Source: Photobacterium iliopiscarium (GTDB lineage: Bacteria > Pseudomonadota > Gammaproteobacteria > Enterobacterales > Vibrionaceae). Taken from it: 64,000 nucleotides of DNA. Of this stretch, positions 59,965 to 64,000 are shown one piece after another. The stretch spans positions 248,001 through 312,000 of the forward strand of contig NZ_PYOO01000002.1 of assembly GCF_003026395.1 (NCBI RefSeq), written 5' to 3'. Under the pieces are notes generated by a model. The model was not told where the DNA came from. It saw only the letters and a list, made by a program, of their open reading frames with translations, and searched no databases. The translations under genes were made by a program, and so were the position numbers. The first letter of the stretch is position 1. Each line of letters begins with the position of its first letter.

Positions 59965-61611
59965 TTATAAACCAGCATCACTGAAGACTTTACTTACGAT
60001 ATCTTGTGCTTCTTTTTCGATAAGGGCTAGATGCTCTTTACCTTTAAAGCTTTCACAATAAATTTTGTAGATATCTTCTGTACCTGATGGACGAGCTGCA
60101 AACCAACCATTTTCAGTGGTTACTTTCAAGCCGCCAATCGCTGCACCATTACCTGGAGCATGTGTTAGTCGAGCAAGAATAGGTTCGCCTGCCAATGTTT
60201 TAGCCGCAACCATTTCTGGAGATAACTTGCTTAACACCGCTTTTTGTTCTTTATTAGCAACAGCTTGTAGACGTGCATATTCTGAACTACCAAATTTAGC
60301 AGCAAGTTCATCATAGTATTGTTGTGGGTTCTTACCTGTTACCGCTGTAATTTCTGCAGCAAGTAGACATAAAAGAATACCGTCTTTGTCTGTTGACCAA
60401 GGCGTACCATCTTTACGTAAGAAAGAAGCTCCCGCACTTTCTTCACCACCAAAGCCCAAAGTACCGTTGTATAAGCCATCAACAAACCATTTAAAGCCCA
60501 CTGGCACTTCAACAAGTTCGCGACCTAACGCGGCAACAACACGGTCAATGATCGCACTTGATACTAATGTTTTACCTACAGCAACTTGCTCACTCCAACC
60601 ACTACGGTGGCGGAATAAATAATCGATACATACAGCAAGATAATGATTCGGATTCATCAAACCAGCCGGTGTAACGATACCATGGCGGTCATAATCAGGG
60701 TCATTACCAAACGCTAAATCGTAATTATCTTTATAAGCAAGTAAACCTGCCATTGCGTAAGGTGATGAGCAGTCCATACGTATAGCACCGTCTTTGTCTA
60801 ATGACATAAAACGGAACGATGGATCGATAGATTCATTAACTAAAGTTAGGTCTAATGCATAGTATTGAGCAATCTGACGCCAGTACTCAATACCTGAACC
60901 ACCAAGAGGATCAACACCTAGCTTTAAGTTTGCTTTTTGAATTGCGTCAATATCGATAACATTTACTAAATCAGCAACATATGGTGCAACTAAATCTTGC
61001 TCTACAACAAGATCAGAAGCAAAAGCGTCAGCGATAGATACACGCTTTACGTCAACCATGCCATTAGCAATAATATCATTCGCACGTTGCTCAATAGCGG
61101 TAGTTAACTCACTTTCAGCTGGACCACCGTGAACAGGGTTATACTTAATACCGCCATCTTGTGGTGGATTGTGCGATGGAGTAATGACAATGCCATCAGC
61201 TTTATCTGCATGTGCTTTATTGTGGCAAAGTATTGCATGTGAAATTCCAGGAGTCGGTGTGTAACCTAATCCTTCTTGAATCACAACTTTAACGTTATTC
61301 GCAACTAACACTTCTAATGTTGAAGTGAATGCAGGCTCAGATAAAGCATGGGTATCCTTACCTAAAAATAGCGGTCCAGTTAACCCATTCGTTAGACGAA
61401 CTTCAGCAATTGCTTGAGCAATAGCCCAAATGTGATGCTGGTTAAAAGTACCTTTATCAGCAGTACCACGATGTCCTGACGTACCAAATGCTACTTTTTG
61501 TAACGGATCAGTAATGTTTGGCTCAATCAGAAAATAGTTAGCAACAAGTGCTGGAATGTTATGCATATCTTCTTGCTGAGCGCGTTGACCCGCACGAGGA
61601 TGGATTGCCAT
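59965..61611 (-). CDS. pgm: Phosphoglucomutase (alpha-D-glucose specific)
   Basis: Interconverts glucose-1-phosphate and glucose-6-phosphate for glycogen, envelope sugar and glycolytic supply. The 548-residue protein starts [16 protein letters not shown], as in the E. coli enzyme. It has the phosphoserine loop [18 protein letters not shown], the metal loop [13 protein letters not shown], the sugar-binding [10 protein letters not shown] and the phosphate-binding [17 protein letters not shown] precedes this ATG; the frame is open eight codons further. It follows seqA on the same strand, the conserved seqA-pgm pair. Confidence 0.98.
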   Translation of the reverse strand: MAIHPRAGQRAQQEDMHNIPALVANYFLIEPNITDPLQKVAFGTSGHRGTADKGTFNQHHIWAIAQAIAEVRLTNGLTGPLFLGKDTHALSEPAFTSTLEVLVANNVKVVIQEGLGYTPTPGISHAILCHNKAHADKADGIVITPSHNPPQDGGIKYNPVHGGPAESELTTAIEQRANDIIANGMVDVKRVSIADAFASDLVVEQDLVAPYVADLVNVIDIDAIQKANLKLGVDPLGGSGIEYWRQIAQYYALDLTLVNESIDPSFRFMSLDKDGAIRMDCSSPYAMAGLLAYKDNYDLAFGNDPDYDRHGIVTPAGLMNPNHYLAVCIDYLFRHRSGWSEQVAVGKTLVSSAIIDRVVAALGRELVEVPVGFKWFVDGLYNGTLGFGGEESAGASFLRKDGTPWSTDKDGILLCLLAAEITAVTGKNPQQYYDELAAKFGSSEYARLQAVANKEQKAVLSKLSPEMVAAKTLAGEPILARLTHAPGNGAAIGGLKVTTENGWFAARPSGTEDIYKIYCESFKGKEHLALIEKEAQDIVSKVFSDAGL

Positions 61612-61641
61612 TGTCTTATCCTTGTAAAAACTCAATAGTGA

Positions 61642-62184
61642 TTAGATTTCACCACAAACTTTATCAATAATATCAGAAATAAACCCCATTTTCGTCATCA
61701 ATTGGTCAATCATTTGACGCTTTCTGTCGGTATTAGTATTTGTGATCACCCAAAATGGAGTGGTTGGGATAGCTTTAGGTTTTGTTGTTTTGCCACTTGC
61801 GAGTAATGTTTCTTCATCATGGGCAAAATAGACGCGTGTACGGCCTTTAATTGCAGCAGCCTCAGCGAAACCATCAGCATCAATACGATAAAGAGAAGAT
61901 AAGATCAGCATAAAACGGCCAATGGCTTTTTCTTGCGCCGCAAATTCATCAGAAATGAGCACCGTACGCATTTCTTTAACACGATCCATGGTTGGCTCAT
62001 TACCTGCATCTCTGCTCACAACAATCCCTTTAGGACGAACAGGCATCACAACTGCGGGTTGCTGCAATTGTTCTTCTGGCACCATAAGCAAGCGACGTAA
62101 AATATCAGAAGCGCTTTCACCAATATGTTGAGTTTGGCTAGCGATATAACGATATAGCTCTTCGTCTACCTCAATAGTCTTCAT
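61642..62184 (-). CDS. seqA: Negative modulator of replication initiation SeqA
   Basis: Binds hemimethylated GATC sites, sequesters the origin and organises newly replicated DNA. The protein has the N-terminal multimerisation domain (MKTIEVDEELYRYIASQTQ, GESASDILRRLL), a linker, and the C-terminal DNA-binding domain with GRTRVYFAHDEETLLASG and TPFWVITNTNTDRKRQM. I use MKTIEVDE (180 residues), the family start. An ATG four codons upstream has a better-placed GGA, so that start remains possible. Divergent from ybfF, cotranscribed with pgm. Confidence 0.96.
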   Translation of the reverse strand: MKTIEVDEELYRYIASQTQHIGESASDILRRLLMVPEEQLQQPAVVMPVRPKGIVVSRDAGNEPTMDRVKEMRTVLISDEFAAQEKAIGRFMLILSSLYRIDADGFAEAAAIKGRTRVYFAHDEETLLASGKTTKPKAIPTTPFWVITNTNTDRKRQMIDQLMTKMGFISDIIDKVCGEI

Positions 62185-62288
62185 GGTATTATTCATTATC
62201 ATTCCGTTTAAAATTCTGGGTACGATTATAGCCTGATCCGCGGTTATACTCTATGGTAAATACCACACCTAACTAGAGAAAATAGCCT

Positions 62289-63059
62289 GTGAATCTTCAT
62301 TTTCGTGCTGAAGGCAAGGGTAAAACGATCGTTTTGATCCATGGTTTGTTCGGCAGTGCAGATAATCTTGGTCTTTTAGCCCGAGAATTAAAACGCCATT
62401 ACCAAGTGATCAGTGTCGATCTTCGTAACCATGGTTTGTCCCCTCATAGCGATCTATTCAGCTATCAAGATCTTGCGCAAGATATTATTGATACTCTCGA
62501 TCATTTAGCCATTGATCAATTTAATGTTATTGGGCATTCAATGGGTGGTAAGGTTGCGATGACATTATCAGCATTAGTTCCGCAACGCGTCAATCACCTC
62601 GTTGTTATCGATATCGCCCCCGTCGTCTATCAAGGCCACCGTCATCAAAATGTATTTGATGGCTTACGTGAAGTTAACCGCCACTCAATAACCCAACGCA
62701 GTGAAGCCGAACAATATTTAGCCCGTTATATCAATGATGCCGGCGTTCGCCAATTTTTATTAAAATCATTAGCAAGAACAGAAACAGGTTACCAATGGCG
62801 ATTTAATGTTGAAGGTTTAATTACAAATTACGCCACAATTATGGGTTGGCACCCTGCTGCGCAACCATTTATGGGAAAAACCTTATTTATGAAAGGACAA
62901 CTCTCTGATTATATTGAGCCTCAATACCGTGATGCCATCATGACCCAATTTCCCAATGCCAAAGCACATGTGGTTGCCAATACGGGTCATTGGCTTCATG
63001 CTGAAAAATCAACAACAGTAAATCGCATCATTACTCAATTTCTAAATCCATCAGCTTAA
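62289..63059 (+). CDS. ybfF: Esterase YbfF, alpha/beta hydrolase
   Basis: A 256-residue cytoplasmic esterase; E. coli YbfF hydrolyses short acyl esters and acyl-CoAs in vitro. Motifs: LIHGLFGSADNLG, VDLRNHGLSPHS, nucleophile elbow GHSMGGKVAM, and a late catalytic His in ANTGHWLHAEKS. Start is a GTG (VNLHFRAEG) with GAGAAA upstream. Divergent from seqA and upstream of fldA, as in E. coli. Confidence 0.94.
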   Translation: MNLHFRAEGKGKTIVLIHGLFGSADNLGLLARELKRHYQVISVDLRNHGLSPHSDLFSYQDLAQDIIDTLDHLAIDQFNVIGHSMGGKVAMTLSALVPQRVNHLVVIDIAPVVYQGHRHQNVFDGLREVNRHSITQRSEAEQYLARYINDAGVRQFLLKSLARTETGYQWRFNVEGLITNYATIMGWHPAAQPFMGKTLFMKGQLSDYIEPQYRDAIMTQFPNAKAHVVANTGHWLHAEKSTTVNRIITQFLNPSA

Positions 63060-63407
63060 AATAATAGGTTACTCGAATTAACGCTTAACTACAGTAGACT
63101 ATAAGACTAACTATTAAATCCCTTACGCTACTATGATATAGTGCATCGAAGTGTAGTAGTAATGAAATTAGGCTTAGTGCTATCTTCTGCTTGATAGTCA
63201 TACGATTAAAGCAGCCTCTAAGCAAGCTAACGTCATTGACTACGAGCTATCATGCCCTTGTGATGCAGGGCTACAATAAACAATGATGATATTTGGGCGA
63301 AAAAAACATCAAATCGCTATCAAAAAGTAATTATCATTGTGTCGTTTATACTGATTTCTGTAAACTGCCCAAAAGCAGTTAACAATTAAATATGGGTAAT
63401 ATCTACT
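63060..63407. other. 348-bp gap between ybfF and fldA
   Basis: Noncoding stretch rich in short inverted repeats: GCTTAG/CTAAGC (63173-63178, 63219-63224) enclosing CTGCTT/AAGCAG (63188-63193, 63210-63215), then GCCCT/AGGGC (63254-63258, 63267-63271). A weak Fur-like word lies at 63323-63341, near the fldA promoter. No frame with a ribosome binding site is seen; an ybfE-like gene, present here in E. coli, is absent. Confidence 0.45.
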
Positions 63408-63935
63408 ATGGCGAGCGTTGGACTCTTCTTTGGTAGCGACACCGGTAACACCGAAGCTGTCGCTAAAATGATTCAGAAGCAACTAGGTAGTAAACTAGTT
63501 GAAGTAAAAGATATCGCAAAAAGTAGTAAAGAAGATATCGACAACTTTGATCTGATACTACTAGGTATTCCTACTTGGTATTACGGTGAACCACAGTGTG
63601 ATTGGGATGACTTTTTCCCAGAACTTGAACAAGTTGATTTTTCAACTAAACTTGTTGCTATCTTTGGTTGTGGTGACCAAGAAGATTATGCAGAATACTT
63701 CTGCGATGCGATGGGTACTGTACGTGACATCGTTGAAAGTAAAGGCGGCACAATTGTGGGTAACTTCGCAACCGCAGGCTACGAGTTTGAAGCATCAAAA
63801 GCATTAGTTGATGATGCAAACTTTGTTGGCTTATGTATCGATGAAGACCGCCAACCAGAGCTAACAGCACCCCGTGTTGAGCAATGGGTTAATCAAATCT
63901 TTGATGAAATGTGCCTAGCTGAACTTGCTGACTAA
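63408..63935 (+). CDS. fldA: Flavodoxin FldA
   Basis: FMN electron carrier for radical-SAM and biosynthetic reductases, replacing ferredoxin under iron limitation. The 175-residue long-chain flavodoxin has the phosphate loop FGSDTGNTEAVA at residues 8-19, the FMN-stacking loops IPTWYYGE and GCGDQEDYAEYF, and the long-chain insert with GFATAGYEFEAS-like sequence. Length matches E. coli FldA (176). fur usually follows downstream in this family of genomes but lies outside the window. Confidence 0.97.
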   Translation: MASVGLFFGSDTGNTEAVAKMIQKQLGSKLVEVKDIAKSSKEDIDNFDLILLGIPTWYYGEPQCDWDDFFPELEQVDFSTKLVAIFGCGDQEDYAEYFCDAMGTVRDIVESKGGTIVGNFATAGYEFEASKALVDDANFVGLCIDEDRQPELTAPRVEQWVNQIFDEMCLAELAD

Positions 63936-63955
63936 CTCTAATTAGTCACTCAATA

Positions 63956-63984
63956 AGAACGCGCTTTAATAGCGCGTTTTTTTA
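63956..63984 (+). terminator. Terminator of fldA
   Basis: AACGCGCT and AGCGCGTT flank the loop TTAAT, followed by TTTTT. Confidence 0.9.
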
Positions 63985-64000
63985 TCTAGACACTATGTGA

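Overview
This is an AT-rich stretch of chromosomal core genome from a gammaproteobacterium. The gene content and order point to Vibrionaceae, most likely Photobacterium or a close relative. The evidence is the adhE/marC pair, cysS/ppiB/lpxH, an intact hisGDCBHAFI operon behind a His-codon leader peptide, minCDE beside ycgL, rnd-fadD-slp-tsaB-yoaA, yecM/argS, feoABC, znuA/znuCB, the sdhCDAB-sucABCD block divergent from gltA, and pgm-seqA/ybfF-fldA. The genus is inferred from protein resemblance and was not tested by a search. I see no tRNA or rRNA gene, insertion sequence, prophage or CRISPR array.

Layout. 1-7 kb: end of a short-chain dehydrogenase, an 8-bp tandem repeat, adhE (minus) with FNR- and CRP-like sites, marC, a voltage-gated-type K+ channel gene, and glpQ with a tandem 20-bp repeat upstream. 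7-11.6 kb: cysS divergent from ppiB and lpxH, a TauE/SafE-like permease, ychJ. 11.9-19.3 kb: hisL, its attenuator and the eight-gene histidine operon. 19.4-24.3 kb: tdk, an NhaC-family transporter behind a clear lysine riboswitch, hns, mltB, ycgL. 24.5-34 kb: minCDE, rnd, fadD, an alpha/beta hydrolase, slp, tsaB, yoaA. 34-39.2 kb: purU, yecM, argS with a long leader that looks like an attenuator, a DUF924 gene and a HIT gene. 39.2-46.3 kb: metal uptake (feoABC with Fur- and FNR-like sites; znuA and znuCB around a perfect Zur-type palindrome) and mepM. 46.3-57.7 kb: TCA-cycle block and gltA, followed by a tenfold 7-bp repeat. 57.8-64 kb: ybgI, a ybfA-like gene, a DUF1853 gene, pgm, seqA, ybfF and fldA.

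Functionally the window combines central carbon metabolism (TCA enzymes, AdhE, Pgm), histidine synthesis, lysine and metal transport, cell division and envelope maintenance, and tRNA charging or modification. The coding content is ordinary. The most interesting material is at RNA and regulatory level: a terminator/antiterminator pair upstream of argS, the lysine riboswitch with a possible translational expression platform, the His leader with only four His codons, two short tandem-repeat tracts placed between gene ends and terminators, and a possible 47-residue gene ending just before a terminator. Many starts are GTG or TTG (hisB, fadD, argS, sdhA, sdhC, ybfF and the lysine transporter), so several starts were reassigned from Shine-Dalgarno spacing and family length.
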